A stretch of DNA of 12,632 nucleotides from an uncultured Slackia sp. (GCA_937895975.1 CALBLG010000092.1:1-12632), one strand, 5' to 3'. Counted from the first letter of the stretch, positions 1-7,494 are shown. Program-made: numbers and translations. Notes: generated by a model not told the origin, from the letters alone.

Positions 1-25
1 GGCCGCTCGGCCGCATAGTAAGGTA

Positions 26-52
26 TTCAACATGCCATTTAGGCATGTTGAA
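26..52. repeat. Perfect hairpin, possible weak terminator
   Basis: An 11-bp perfect inverted repeat, TTCAACATGCC at 26-36 and GGCATGTTGAA at 42-52, is separated by a 5-nt loop (ATTTA). It lies about 120 nt beyond the stop of the luxR-type gene, which runs leftward. Neither strand has a clear T-tract after the stem, so intrinsic termination is only a guess. It may instead belong to a gene left of the window. Confidence 0.4.
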
Positions 53-148
53 GGCTGCGTTTCGTATTGAAATGAAAAGCAAATATGAACACCGGTGACC
101 TCGGCCAGGGGCGCGAATCGGAGGGAAGACTTCTTGTCCATTTGGCCT

Positions 149-173
149 CAGGCGCCTGGGGCTGGCGCCAGCC
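149..173. repeat. Two adjacent GC palindromes at the end of the luxR-type gene
   Basis: CAGGCGCCTG (149-158) and GGCTGGCGCCAGCC (160-173) are both perfect palindromes. The second touches the TAG stop of the regulator gene on the minus strand (173-175). They could fold in the 3' end of that mRNA. No T-tract follows, and I see no other function. Confidence 0.3.
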
Positions 174-1705
174 TAGTCGGCGTATTGCTCGATATAGTCG
201 ATGAGGGCTTGCCTTGAGTGCAGGTCGGTCTTCGAATAGATGCGTTTGATGTGCGTGTGCGCGGTTCCTTGCGCGATGCACAGTTTCTCAGCGATTTTGG
301 CTTGCGTCAGGCCCATGGCGTACAGCGTGAGCACCTCGGTTTCGCGGTCGGAAAGCAGGAATTGCTTTTGCATGGCGCGTGCGCTTTCTTCCGTAATGGC
401 GCGTCGCATTTCCGAAGCCGGAGCGGCCTTTTCCTTAATGCCAAGCAGCTTTTGAACGCTCATCGCGGCCGCCTTCGTCTGAGCCGTCTCGTCGCGTTCC
501 AGCATGAGGAATTGCAGGAAAATGAACTGGGCCGACAGCAGCAAGAGGGCTCCGCATATGACTGCGGGGAATGCGTCGGAGGGGAATCTTTCGTATATCT
601 CGAGGCTCGATACGCGCATGATCGAGCGCGGCAAAATGAACACCGACCAGCCTGCGATGGCGTAATAGTAGGTGTCGCGGTGGCCGTAGCTTGAAAACGC
701 GATGATCAGATACAGGATGAAGCCCGTCATGGTGACGTTCATTGAATTGCCGAAAACTGCGCCTAGGTCGAGCCTGTCGGGGAATGCTGCGAACAAAATC
801 AAGGCGATGGTGCCAAGCGCTTGCAGGATGAGCCATGTGCCGATAGTCATGGTGTTTTTGCGGCCAATAAGCGTTGCTACCAGTAGACCGATGAACACGG
901 CATCGATTACAAGTGTATAGAAGAAGCGCGTGACGGGCGTGAAGGGGATGGCTGCGCCGTCGGGGAAACCTTTCAAAATGCCGATGGCGATAGACATGAC
1001 GAACGACCCCACGGCAATAATTGCGAGGAATCGCACGCTGTCGGCGTTCTTCTGCGCAAAGTGGAAATATCCGCGCGAAACCGACGGCAACTGCGCGTCG
1101 GCGGGCAAGGCTCGCTTGCGGGCGGCTGCTGCGGCGGGATATTGGCACAGCACAAGCCCGGCAAAGATCAAGCATTCGATGTAATGCGGCACGAACGAGA
1201 AGACGTACAGCGACGTTTCGCTGAGGATCATGGCGCCCAGCACGATGATGATCGCGGTGGCGCATGACGTGCCGCGGCAGCGGCGAAGCCAGTAGAACAT
1301 GCACATCCAGGCCGAGAACGTAACCAGCGTGGCTGCGGTTAGATGCATATATAAATAATCGACTGGCTGCCATTCTATGAGGCCGACTGCGATAAGCCCC
1401 ACGGCTTCGATTGCAACGCAGACGTTTGTGATGTGGAAGATGGCGCGTTTGGGGATCTTCTTCTCGGTGATGCCCAAGAATATCATCACGATGACGAGCG
1501 GCACGAGCGAGATGAACGAGGCTCCATCGGTGTAAATACCCGCGTCGGTGCTTGCGTAGCCGCCGTAGGCTCCCACGATCATGCCGGTGCGGGCCAACAT
1601 GAGCCCCAATGCGGTGGGAAACAGCGCGTTCAGTTGTTCCTTGGTGACATTGACGGCGAACCCCCCTGTGTTGAAGCCGTCTGCTTTCTTCGGTCCCCGA
1701 TTCAC
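173..1705 (-). CDS. 12-TM membrane-bound LuxR-family transcriptional regulator
   Basis: A 510-residue protein with two parts. Residues 1 to about 410 hold roughly 12 hydrophobic segments of about 20 residues with short loops, so the protein is probably an integral membrane sensor. Residues 450-510 are a LuxR/FixJ-type helix-turn-helix: it begins LLSDRETEVL, followed by MGLTQAKIAEKL and the recognition-helix region GTAHTHIKRIYSK. Membrane LuxR regulators of this build are known as an expanded family in Eggerthellaceae and usually sit beside the respiratory or catabolic genes they control. The start is a GTG at 1705 preceded by GGGGAGGGG at SD distance. It diverges from the YdhW-like operon, and a consensus promoter lies upstream. 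The signal it senses cannot be read from the sequence. I infer that it controls the redox genes here through the operator at 1795-1829 and 7521-7547. Confidence 0.9.
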   Translation of the reverse strand: MNRGPKKADGFNTGGFAVNVTKEQLNALFPTALGLMLARTGMIVGAYGGYASTDAGIYTDGASFISLVPLVIVMIFLGITEKKIPKRAIFHITNVCVAIEAVGLIAVGLIEWQPVDYLYMHLTAATLVTFSAWMCMFYWLRRCRGTSCATAIIIVLGAMILSETSLYVFSFVPHYIECLIFAGLVLCQYPAAAAARKRALPADAQLPSVSRGYFHFAQKNADSVRFLAIIAVGSFVMSIAIGILKGFPDGAAIPFTPVTRFFYTLVIDAVFIGLLVATLIGRKNTMTIGTWLILQALGTIALILFAAFPDRLDLGAVFGNSMNVTMTGFILYLIIAFSSYGHRDTYYYAIAGWSVFILPRSIMRVSSLEIYERFPSDAFPAVICGALLLLSAQFIFLQFLMLERDETAQTKAAAMSVQKLLGIKEKAAPASEMRRAITEESARAMQKQFLLSDRETEVLTLYAMGLTQAKIAEKLCIAQGTAHTHIKRIYSKTDLHSRQALIDYIEQYAD

Positions 1706-1778
1706 GATAATCCCCTCCCCGTACCTTGCACGCCTATTCGGCGTACTTATCGCGTACCCTGGGCTTGAAAACTCGTCG

Positions 1779-1807
1779 ATTATAGTGCTTTATTTGTACC
1801 CTCACAA
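1779..1807 (-). promoter_or_regulatory. Promoter of the luxR-type gene
   Basis: On the minus strand a perfect TATAAT -10 box (complement of 1779-1784) lies 17 nt from TTGTGA (complement of 1802-1807), a 4/6 match to the -35 consensus. Transcription would start near 1772, leaving a leader of about 65 nt before the GTG start. The -35 is abutted upstream by the operator-like repeat, the position expected for an activator that contacts RNA polymerase. Autoregulation is an inference. Confidence 0.6.
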
Positions 1808-1829
1808 ATGCCCTAAAAGAGGGTACACG
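1795..1829. promoter_or_regulatory. Operator-like inverted repeats between luxR-type and ydhW-like genes
   Basis: TGTACCCTC (1795-1803) and GAGGGTACA (1819-1827) form a 9-bp perfect inverted repeat with a 15-nt spacer. Read on the minus strand from 1829, CGTGTACCCT is followed by a nested TACCC-N7-GGGCA repeat and then the luxR -35 TTGTGA. The same arrangement recurs at 7521-7547. A further GTACCCT copy is at 1754-1760 within the luxR leader. The rest of the 1706-1910 gap holds a weak -10-like TATATT (1850-1855) facing the YdhW-like gene without a good -35, which would fit an activator-dependent promoter. Confidence 0.55.
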
Positions 1830-1910
1830 TCGTTTTATGGGGAGAAGATTATATTTTTATTAGATAAAAGGGGTGCGCACTGCGCGCAACGCGATTCAAG
1901 GGGGATTCGT

Positions 1911-2942
1911 ATGGCCGACATGGATGTGGCCCAGACCGATACGGCCGAGGGGGCCGAGCAATTCGATGCGCCCGAGGTTGTTGCCGAGGGGGGTGCCGCC
2001 GACGTGGGCGATGCCGCCGCGCCGACGCCCGAGGAAGAATTCCTGATGCAGGTTCTTTCCGACAAAGACATCGCCGATTTGCGAGCGGCCGAGCAAAAGC
2101 AGGCCGAGGAAGAAGAAGCCTACGAGGAAATGTCGCCCGAAGAGCGCCAGGCGAAGGCCGAGCACGATGCTCTTGCGGCGGCGTTTGCCATGATTCGCTC
2201 GCGCTCCAATGCGGGCAAGCTCACAACGCCTGGAACATGGGCGGCCGAGGGCTTGGTGCCCGATCATTTGGTGCCCGTCGATTTCTGCGACATCGCGTTC
2301 GATGCGATTATCGCGGCGCAGGCGGAATCGGCCAAACGCGCGCAGAAGCTTGCCGAGGCCGAGGCTGCCGCGCAAGAAGCCGCTGAAAAGCAGAAGGCCG
2401 CCAGCGGCGATGGCGAGCAGGCTGCGATTTCGGATGAAGATGCGGCGGCCGCAGGCGATGCCGAGGACGAAGCGCCCGGTGATGTGGCCGAGTCATCCCA
2501 GGACGAAGCGCCTGCCGAAGTCGCCGAGACAACCGATGAGCTCGACGAGCCCGAATGGCAGCTCGACGACATCAAAGTGCTGGAAGGCAAGCAGACCTAC
2601 CTGTATTCTTCCGACTACATGACCGACACGTATGCCCACTGGGCGTTTCTCGCCGAAGAGGGCGACGACGCGCTGACGCTTGCCGACAATGCGCGCAGCG
2701 AATCGCGGCTGTATCCGCGCCCGATGCTTGCGTCGTCGCTCATGAACAAGCCGTATTTCATGACGCGCGAGCAAATCGAGGCGGCCTGGAATTCCATTCA
2801 GGAATCGGGCGCATACCCCGACATTAAAACGTGTTCAGCCAGCAATGGCGACAACTATTTCTATTCAACCGACTATTTGTCCGATGCGCAGGCGAAAGCG
2901 CTTGCTGAATGGTATTCGGTCGAGCGCTATATGAACGTGTAA
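1911..2942 (+). CDS. YdhW-like accessory protein of an AOR system (tentative)
   Basis: A 343-residue, very acidic, apparently soluble protein. I chose ATG 1911 because AAGGGGG precedes it at SD distance; the in-frame open sequence upstream runs into the promoter region and the opposing luxR gene. The segments are: a low-complexity acidic leader (1-43); a helical, possibly coiled-coil part (45-100); a Pro/Asp-rich segment (105-135); an Ala/Glu-rich linker (140-220); and a folded-looking C-terminal domain (222-343). The C-terminal domain holds two copies of a short motif, TYLYSSDYMTD (229-239) and NYFYSTDYLSD (325-335), with RLYPRP (276-281) between them. I recall motifs of this kind in YdhW-type proteins found with YdhV-type aldehyde oxidoreductases, and a YdhV homologue is encoded nearby, but I cannot confirm the family without a search. 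It is the first gene of an operon with Fe-S assembly genes (34-nt gap to the next). No enzymatic motif is visible. Confidence 0.8.
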   Translation: MADMDVAQTDTAEGAEQFDAPEVVAEGGAADVGDAAAPTPEEEFLMQVLSDKDIADLRAAEQKQAEEEEAYEEMSPEERQAKAEHDALAAAFAMIRSRSNAGKLTTPGTWAAEGLVPDHLVPVDFCDIAFDAIIAAQAESAKRAQKLAEAEAAAQEAAEKQKAASGDGEQAAISDEDAAAAGDAEDEAPGDVAESSQDEAPAEVAETTDELDEPEWQLDDIKVLEGKQTYLYSSDYMTDTYAHWAFLAEEGDDALTLADNARSESRLYPRPMLASSLMNKPYFMTREQIEAAWNSIQESGAYPDIKTCSASNGDNYFYSTDYLSDAQAKALAEWYSVERYMNV

Positions 2943-2976
2943 GACGCAAGGAACTGCAATAATCAAGGGGGAGACA

Positions 2977-3594
2977 ATGAAACCTGAAGACATGCTGGGT
3001 GGAGCGCCCGTAGCCAAACCTTATATTCGCACGAGAGACGTGTTCCAAACCGACCAAGACCGCGGCACCGAGGGCTATTCCGAAGAGGCGCTGGCCTTGG
3101 TGGCCGAAACCGAGAAAACGGGCGTGCCCGAGGGCGCGAACGCCATCGGCATGGCCGGCTCGGCGAAACACGGCACCGTTGCCGTGCAGCTGTTCGCCCG
3201 CGTGAATCCCGAAACGCACGTGATCGAAGAAGCGGGGTATCGCGCCCATGGCTGCTTGGCAATGATTGCCTCGGGTTGCGCTGCTGCCCATTGGGTAGAG
3301 GGTCGAACCGTCGAGCAGGCTGCCGCTCTTACTGCTGAGGGGCTTGCCGAAATGCGCGGCCCGGTGCCGCGCGACAAGTCGTACACCGCTCGCTATGCGA
3401 CGTGCGCGGTGCGGGGCATGTGCGGCGATTTCCTTATTCGCAATGGCGCGACTTACGAGGATATGCTGGCCCGCCCGCATGCGTGCGACGATATGTCGAT
3501 CGACTGCGTGCTGTGCGAAAATTGCTCGTTGCGCGACCAGATGGTGGATTTGAGAATCGAATCGCGCCATCGTGCGGCCGAGGCCAAGGAGTAG
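2977..3594 (+). CDS. Atypical NifU/IscU-type Fe-S scaffold with C-terminal Cys cluster
   Basis: A 205-residue protein whose residues 34-155 match the IscU/NifU-N fold. The start of the domain (EGYSEEAL), the strand AVQLFARVNPETHVIEEAGY and the signature HGCLAMIASG with C93 are recognisable. C143 (YATCAV) aligns with the third scaffold Cys. In E. coli IscU the cluster ligands and release residue are C37, D39, C63, H105 and C106. By eye, the positions of C37 and D39 are H65 and T67 here, and that of H105 is T142. The C-terminal tail adds C170, C177, C180 and C183 (C-X6-C-X2-C-X2-C), a new potential metal or Fe-S site. GGGGGAG precedes ATG 2977, and the stop lies 4 nt before the cysteine desulfurase start, so the two are translationally coupled. 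The likely role is to accept sulfur from that enzyme and pass Fe-S or sulfur to the redox proteins of this locus. Confidence 0.82.
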   Translation: MKPEDMLGGAPVAKPYIRTRDVFQTDQDRGTEGYSEEALALVAETEKTGVPEGANAIGMAGSAKHGTVAVQLFARVNPETHVIEEAGYRAHGCLAMIASGCAAAHWVEGRTVEQAAALTAEGLAEMRGPVPRDKSYTARYATCAVRGMCGDFLIRNGATYEDMLARPHACDDMSIDCVLCENCSLRDQMVDLRIESRHRAAEAKE

Positions 3595-3598
3595 CGTC

Positions 3599-4789
3599 AT
3601 GGCTGCCGTATGCGAAGGACGCCGGGTGTACCTGGACAACGCCGCCACGACGCGCGTGTCCGATGCGGCGTTCGCCGCCATGGAGCCGTATTTGCGCGGC
3701 GAGTTCGGCAACCCCTCGGCACTGTATGTCGAGGCGCGCACGACGCGCGCGGCCGTTGAACGGGCGCGCGCGGAAATCGCTGCGCTTATTGGAGCCCATG
3801 CCGACGAGATTTTTTTTACATCGTGCGGAACCGAGTCGGATAATTGGGCCATCAAAGGCTGCATGCGTGCTCGCATGCGCGAGCGCGGCCGCAAGGGGCG
3901 TTTCGTCACCACAGCGTTCGAACATCCTGCTGTGTTGAACAGCGCTCGAGCGCTTGCCGAGGACGGTTTCGATGTGGCGTACGCGGATGTTGACGAACGC
4001 GGTTTCGTCGACAGGGGCTCGTTTGAGGCCCGCGTCAGCTCTTCGACCGATTTGGCATCGGCCATGCTCGCGAACAACGAAGTGGGCACCATCCAGCCCA
4101 TTGCCGAGCTTTCGCGCATTGCTCATAGCTCGGGTGCGCGTTTCCACTGCGATGCGGTGCAGGCATTCGGCCATATTCCTGTGAATGTCGATGAACTGGG
4201 CGTCGATTACCTCAGCGTGTCGGGCCACAAGTTCCACGCGCCCAAAGGCATCGGCTTTCTGTATGTGCGCCGAGGCGCGTCCATCGAGCCGTTTATGGAT
4301 GGCGGCCATCAGGAAAGCGGCCTGCGCGGCGGCACCGAGAACGTGGCCGGTATTGTGGGCATGGCTGCGGCAGCAAAGGCTGCGTGCAAGCGCATGGAGC
4401 AAGATGCGATGCACATCGCAGAACTGCGCGACGATTTGCAGCAGCGCATTCTTGCCGCCATTCCCGGGTCTTGCGTGAATGGCATAGGGCCGCGCGTGCC
4501 AGGCACGCTGAACATGGCTATTCCCAATGTCGATTCCGCCGCCTTGGTGGAATTGCTCGACGAGCACGGTGTGTGTGCATCGGGCGGCAGCGCCTGCTCG
4601 AGCCACGAAGGCGAGTTGTCGCACGTGCTGGTGGCCATGGGGTTGGACGTGGCGCGCATTCAGGGCGCGGTGAGATTCTCGCTTTCCGACGAAACCACGG
4701 CCGATGATGTTGCGTTTGCAGTCGACGCGCTGGCCGCTTGCGTCAACCAGCTGCGCGATTTCGGATTGATCGATCTCTCGAGCTTCTAA
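3599..4789 (+). CDS. Cysteine desulfurase (NifS/IscS type)
   Basis: A 396-residue PLP enzyme that would convert L-cysteine to L-alanine, leaving a persulfide for Fe-S or cofactor assembly. Visible features are the N-terminal YLDNAATT (11-18), the GTESDN cofactor-contact region (77-82), the conserved EHP histidine (H109), the HCDAVQ segment (183-188), the Schiff-base lysine in SVSGHKFHAPKG (K211) and the catalytic Cys in ASGGSACSS (C333). Length and motif order fit a complete enzyme with a long, flexible Cys loop. ATG 3599 is preferred over an earlier in-frame start because AAGGAG at 3586-3591 spaces well to it. It is the third gene of the operon, directly behind the scaffold gene. Placement beside molybdo/tungsto-enzyme genes suggests a dedicated supply for the many [4Fe-4S] clusters encoded here, or sulfuration of the metal cofactor; the latter is a guess. 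Confidence 0.95.
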   Translation: MAAVCEGRRVYLDNAATTRVSDAAFAAMEPYLRGEFGNPSALYVEARTTRAAVERARAEIAALIGAHADEIFFTSCGTESDNWAIKGCMRARMRERGRKGRFVTTAFEHPAVLNSARALAEDGFDVAYADVDERGFVDRGSFEARVSSSTDLASAMLANNEVGTIQPIAELSRIAHSSGARFHCDAVQAFGHIPVNVDELGVDYLSVSGHKFHAPKGIGFLYVRRGASIEPFMDGGHQESGLRGGTENVAGIVGMAAAAKAACKRMEQDAMHIAELRDDLQQRILAAIPGSCVNGIGPRVPGTLNMAIPNVDSAALVELLDEHGVCASGGSACSSHEGELSHVLVAMGLDVARIQGAVRFSLSDETTADDVAFAVDALAACVNQLRDFGLIDLSSF

Positions 4790-4810
4790 CCTTTATTGTG
4801 GCTCGTCTAC

Positions 4811-4880
4811 GGAAGGGCGGGTGCGCACGTCTCTGGGGCAACGTTCCAAGCGTCCCTGCGACGTACGCGCCCGCCCTTCC
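4811..4880 (+). repeat. Long hairpin downstream of the cysteine desulfurase gene
   Basis: Two 21-nt arms, 4811-4831 (begins GGAAGGGCGGG) and 4860-4880 (ends CCCGCCCTTCC), pair with only two mismatches, about 28 nt apart. The structure starts 21 nt after the stop, in the usual place for an operon-ending hairpin. The downstream bases (ATGCTTTATG) are a poor T-tract, so it may protect the mRNA 3' end rather than terminate transcription by itself. From 4881 to 4992 I see nothing recognisable. Confidence 0.5.
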
Positions 4881-4992
4881 ATGCTTTATGAGCTATGGTG
4901 AACTATGGGGATTCTTCCCTTGATCAACGTCGATGTTATGCGCGCAATTCTGCGCAATCGGCCTCTTTGAAAAGTGGTCAATCCGTCAATTG

Positions 4993-5194
4993 CCTCCTTT
5001 TTGGCAAAATGGGTCGGTTTTAGGGCGGGGAAGAATGCTCTCGGGCGTCTTTTCGCTGTTGTAAGCCTTCTTTGGGCCCTGCATGTCTAGGCTATAGCCC
5101 CATGATGCAAAGTAAACCTTGCATCATGGGGCTTTTTGACGTATTGGCATCGATGGATTCGCCCTAAAACCGACCTATTTTGCCAAAAAAGAAG
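4993..5194. repeat. 202-bp intergenic element with 35-bp inverted repeats
   Basis: The arms 4993-5027 (containing TTTTTGGCAAAATGGGTCGG) and 5160-5194 (containing CCGACCTATTTTGCCAAAAA) are inverted copies matching at 32 of 35 positions. The 132 bp between them contain no credible gene but do hold a perfect terminator hairpin. No target-site duplication is obvious at the outer edges, so it resembles a MITE-like or palindromic intergenic repeat more than an intact insertion sequence. The outer part of the right arm doubles as the T-tract of the ydhV terminator. Confidence 0.65.
5096..5137 (+). terminator. Rho-independent terminator, plus strand
   Basis: A 15-bp perfect stem, AGCCCCATGATGCAA (5096-5110) with TTGCATCATGGGGCT (5119-5133), has an 8-nt loop and is followed by TTTTT (5133-5137). 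It would end plus-strand transcription coming from the cysteine desulfurase operon, or from a small transcript within this intergenic region. The minus strand has no T-tract here. Confidence 0.75.
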
Positions 5195-5236
5195 CCCTTT
5201 CGCGATTTCGCCTCGTTGAGGCACCGCGAAAGGGCT
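5183..5236 (-). terminator. Rho-independent terminator of the ydhV-like gene
   Basis: AGCCCTTTCGCG (5193-5204) and CGCGAAAGGGCT (5225-5236) form a 12-bp perfect stem. A second small stem, GCCTC-GTT-GAGGC, lies in the loop. On the minus strand the stem is followed by TCTTTTTT, a good U-tract, about 60 nt after the stop of the ydhV-like gene. Confidence 0.8.
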
Positions 5237-5292
5237 ATTGGGGAGGAGATAGCAGGCAGCAATGGGGAGGTTTTGCCGCCTGCGGGGGTTGG

Positions 5293-7410
5293 TTAGAGCA
5301 GGCCCTTCGACTGGAGGTCTTCCTTCACGTCGGTCAGGTTGTAGTCATCGAGGCAATCGGCCGTTGGTGCACCGGTCTTTTCGTCCCAGTTGAACTGCTT
5401 GTACACCATGGTAAGAGCGGTCTGGAAGTCTTCCTTTTCCATCTTGTCGGTGCCAGCGGTGAACGGCTGGATGTCCGGGTCTTTCGTGAACGCCCATTGC
5501 GTGTACACGTCATGCACGCCGCGGAAGTCGTTGGTCTTCATGCCGCGCATGGTGTTCGCGCGCTGAAGGGTCATGATGGCGGCGCCGCGCTTGTACAGCT
5601 CGTCGGTGGAGATATCCTCGCCGGTAACGGCCTTCAGGAACTTGGATTCCAGGTCGAGGTCGCCACGGTAATCGCGAGTCTTCGAGGGGCTCATGGTCAT
5701 CGGCCACACCCAGTTGCACAGGGTGAGCGAGTCGTGCAGCACGTCGGTGACGATGGACCACCAGCAGAACTTCGCCTTGTGCTCGTTCATCGGGGTGTAG
5801 TTCTTGTCCTCGTCGATGGCGTCTTCGCCGCCCCAGACTTCCTTGGCGATTTCGCGCTTCTTTTCAATCGGCAGACCGCAGCCCTGGAAGTTAACGGCGG
5901 AGTGAATCATATCGTCGCGGTTGAACATCATGTTGTACACGGCGCCAACCTGGCCGAAGCACTCGTGCGCATGGTGCACGGGCCAGCCGCGGTAGTTGAT
6001 CAAGCAGCTCGCGGTGGTGTCGAACCACTCCATGTCGTCCCAGCGCTTGCACCACACGATGGGGCCGTGCGCGATGTAGCTCATCTCGTTGTCGTTCTGC
6101 GCGATATGACGCAGCAGCTTCGGCATGATGGACGGATCGTTGTTCTTGAACGCGTCCCAATCGAACATGGCGTATTCCTCTGCGGGCAGCACGCGCTTGA
6201 AGATGCCCTTTGCCACGCAGTGCGCGATATCGCGGTAGAGCTGCGCGTAGTTGCACCACAGGCCAAGGTCGTCAACGGTAGAGCCGATGACCTGGTTCCA
6301 AATGACGCCGTCCTCGGAGTTGTTCTTCACACCGCCGGCCTGTTCACCCAAAATAGGAATCATGTACAGGTATGGGAAGTTAGGCACGCAGGTGTTGCCG
6401 GTGATCTCGTAGCCGCCCTTCTCGGCGGAGCCGGGAATGCGCATGTCGGAGTAGCAGTGAATCGGGCAGCTGTGGCAGCCGTTCATCTTGATGGTGTACT
6501 TCTCGGCGTCGGGGCCGTCGTCTTTGGTGGACTTCATGCAGCGGTAGCCGACCGTGTTCAGCTCGCCAGGCTTCGGCTCGCCGGTCTCGACGGCGCCGCC
6601 TTCCGCCTGAGCCCAGTACAGGCCCTTGCGCGCGGTCCAACGGCTGCCCTTGTCGTAGTACTCGGCCCATTCCTGCTGGGTAGAGGGCACGACGTGGTTG
6701 TTGTTGGAGCCCACGATGTCGGAAATCATGTAGTCGGAAAGCTCGGCCACGGCCTTCGGGTCGGCGACGTTCACACTGCCGTCGCCTTCAATGACGATGG
6801 CCTTGCACTTTTTGGAGCCCAGGATGGAGCCCAGGCCGGCGCCTGCGGAGTGGTTGCGGGAATTGATGAGGCATGCGTACGGCAGCAAGTTCTCGCCTGC
6901 GGGGCCAATAGCAGCCACGCAGAAGCGGTTGCCTTCGCGACGACAGATAGCTTCGGTGGTAGCGCGGGTGCCGAGGCCCCATTCGTCGGAAGCATCCTCA
7001 AGGGTAATCTGGTCATTCAGAATCTTGATATAGATTGGTTTGTCGGACTTGCCTTCGATGATCAACGCGTCCCAACCGGCCAACTTAAGCTTAGCGCCGA
7101 TCATGCCGCCGCAATGGGAATCGACAACCAAGTGATCGGTGGTGTAGGTGGACAGATGAGAGAACGTCGTGCGGCCAGCCAGCGGCACGCCCGAAGCGGT
7201 CAGCGGGCCGACTGCCATAACGACTTTGCTCTCTTCGCTGAACGGATCGGTGCCCTCGGGCACTTCGTCATACATAATTTTATTAGCGAGGCCCATGCCG
7301 CCCAAGAAGTACTTGTACGGATCGGTGGACTGCGTGGTGACCTCTCCCGTGGTCAGGTTGACGCGAGCAATCTTGCCCTGCCAACCGTAGGAGACTTTTT
7401 CAGTAGCCAT
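5293..7410 (-). CDS. ydhV: Aldehyde:ferredoxin oxidoreductase family protein, YdhV type
   Basis: A 705-residue protein; the family binds a tungsten or molybdenum bis-pyranopterin plus one [4Fe-4S] cluster and interconverts aldehydes and carboxylic acids. It matches my recollection of E. coli YdhV (about 700 residues) along its whole length: GWQGKIARVNLTTG at the N-terminus, GPLTASGVPLAGR (68-80), RNHSAGAGLGSILGSKK (185-201), RWTARKGLYW (257-266), GCHSCPIHC (311-319), LWCNYAQLYRD (384-394), CNWVWPMTMSP (565-575) and ending DLQSKGLL. The cluster ligands are C312, C315, C319 and probably C565. GGAGA lies at SD distance before ATG 7410. There is no signal peptide or membrane segment, so it should be cytoplasmic. 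It diverges from the YdhY-like ferredoxin gene across a shared operator region; YdhY is presumably its electron partner, as in the E. coli ydh cluster. The physiological substrate is unknown. Confidence 0.93.
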   Translation of the reverse strand: MATEKVSYGWQGKIARVNLTTGEVTTQSTDPYKYFLGGMGLANKIMYDEVPEGTDPFSEESKVVMAVGPLTASGVPLAGRTTFSHLSTYTTDHLVVDSHCGGMIGAKLKLAGWDALIIEGKSDKPIYIKILNDQITLEDASDEWGLGTRATTEAICRREGNRFCVAAIGPAGENLLPYACLINSRNHSAGAGLGSILGSKKCKAIVIEGDGSVNVADPKAVAELSDYMISDIVGSNNNHVVPSTQQEWAEYYDKGSRWTARKGLYWAQAEGGAVETGEPKPGELNTVGYRCMKSTKDDGPDAEKYTIKMNGCHSCPIHCYSDMRIPGSAEKGGYEITGNTCVPNFPYLYMIPILGEQAGGVKNNSEDGVIWNQVIGSTVDDLGLWCNYAQLYRDIAHCVAKGIFKRVLPAEEYAMFDWDAFKNNDPSIMPKLLRHIAQNDNEMSYIAHGPIVWCKRWDDMEWFDTTASCLINYRGWPVHHAHECFGQVGAVYNMMFNRDDMIHSAVNFQGCGLPIEKKREIAKEVWGGEDAIDEDKNYTPMNEHKAKFCWWSIVTDVLHDSLTLCNWVWPMTMSPSKTRDYRGDLDLESKFLKAVTGEDISTDELYKRGAAIMTLQRANTMRGMKTNDFRGVHDVYTQWAFTKDPDIQPFTAGTDKMEKEDFQTALTMVYKQFNWDEKTGAPTADCLDDYNLTDVKEDLQSKGLL

Positions 7411-7446
7411 GTCTAATCTCCAAGCCTTAACACTGACATTGAAGCG

Positions 7447-7494
7447 GTGCGTGCAAATGACATGTGCGTGCGATGACCCCCTTTTGCGGTCATC
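7447..7494 (-). promoter_or_regulatory. Structured leader of the ydhV-like gene
   Basis: GATGACC (7472-7478) and GGTCATC (7488-7494) form a 7-bp hairpin. The direct repeat GTGCGTGC occurs at 7447-7454 and 7464-7471, exactly 17 bp apart. Both lie between the operator and the start codon, so they are probably in the 5' untranslated region. A cofactor riboswitch would be attractive here, but I could not match the known molybdenum/tungsten cofactor RNA motif. Confidence 0.35.

Noticed and set aside
39..281. An 80-codon minus-strand open frame beside the luxR-type gene
   Set aside because: It overlaps the HTH end of the regulator in another frame, has low-complexity Arg/His content and no similarity I recognise.
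1581..1910. A 110-codon N-terminal extension of the YdhW-like protein
   Set aside because: It covers the divergent promoter, operator and the start of the luxR-type gene; the ATG at 1911 has a good ribosome binding site and begins the acidic protein-like composition.
4993..5194. A complete insertion sequence
   Set aside because: Only 202 bp long, with no transposase frame and no visible target duplication, so it is reported as a repeat element instead.
5497..7416. A 639-codon open frame on the plus strand
   Set aside because: It lies wholly antisense to the well-supported ydhV-like gene, is rich in Val/His/Ala/Gly typical of a shadow frame in GC-rich DNA, and has no recognisable domain.
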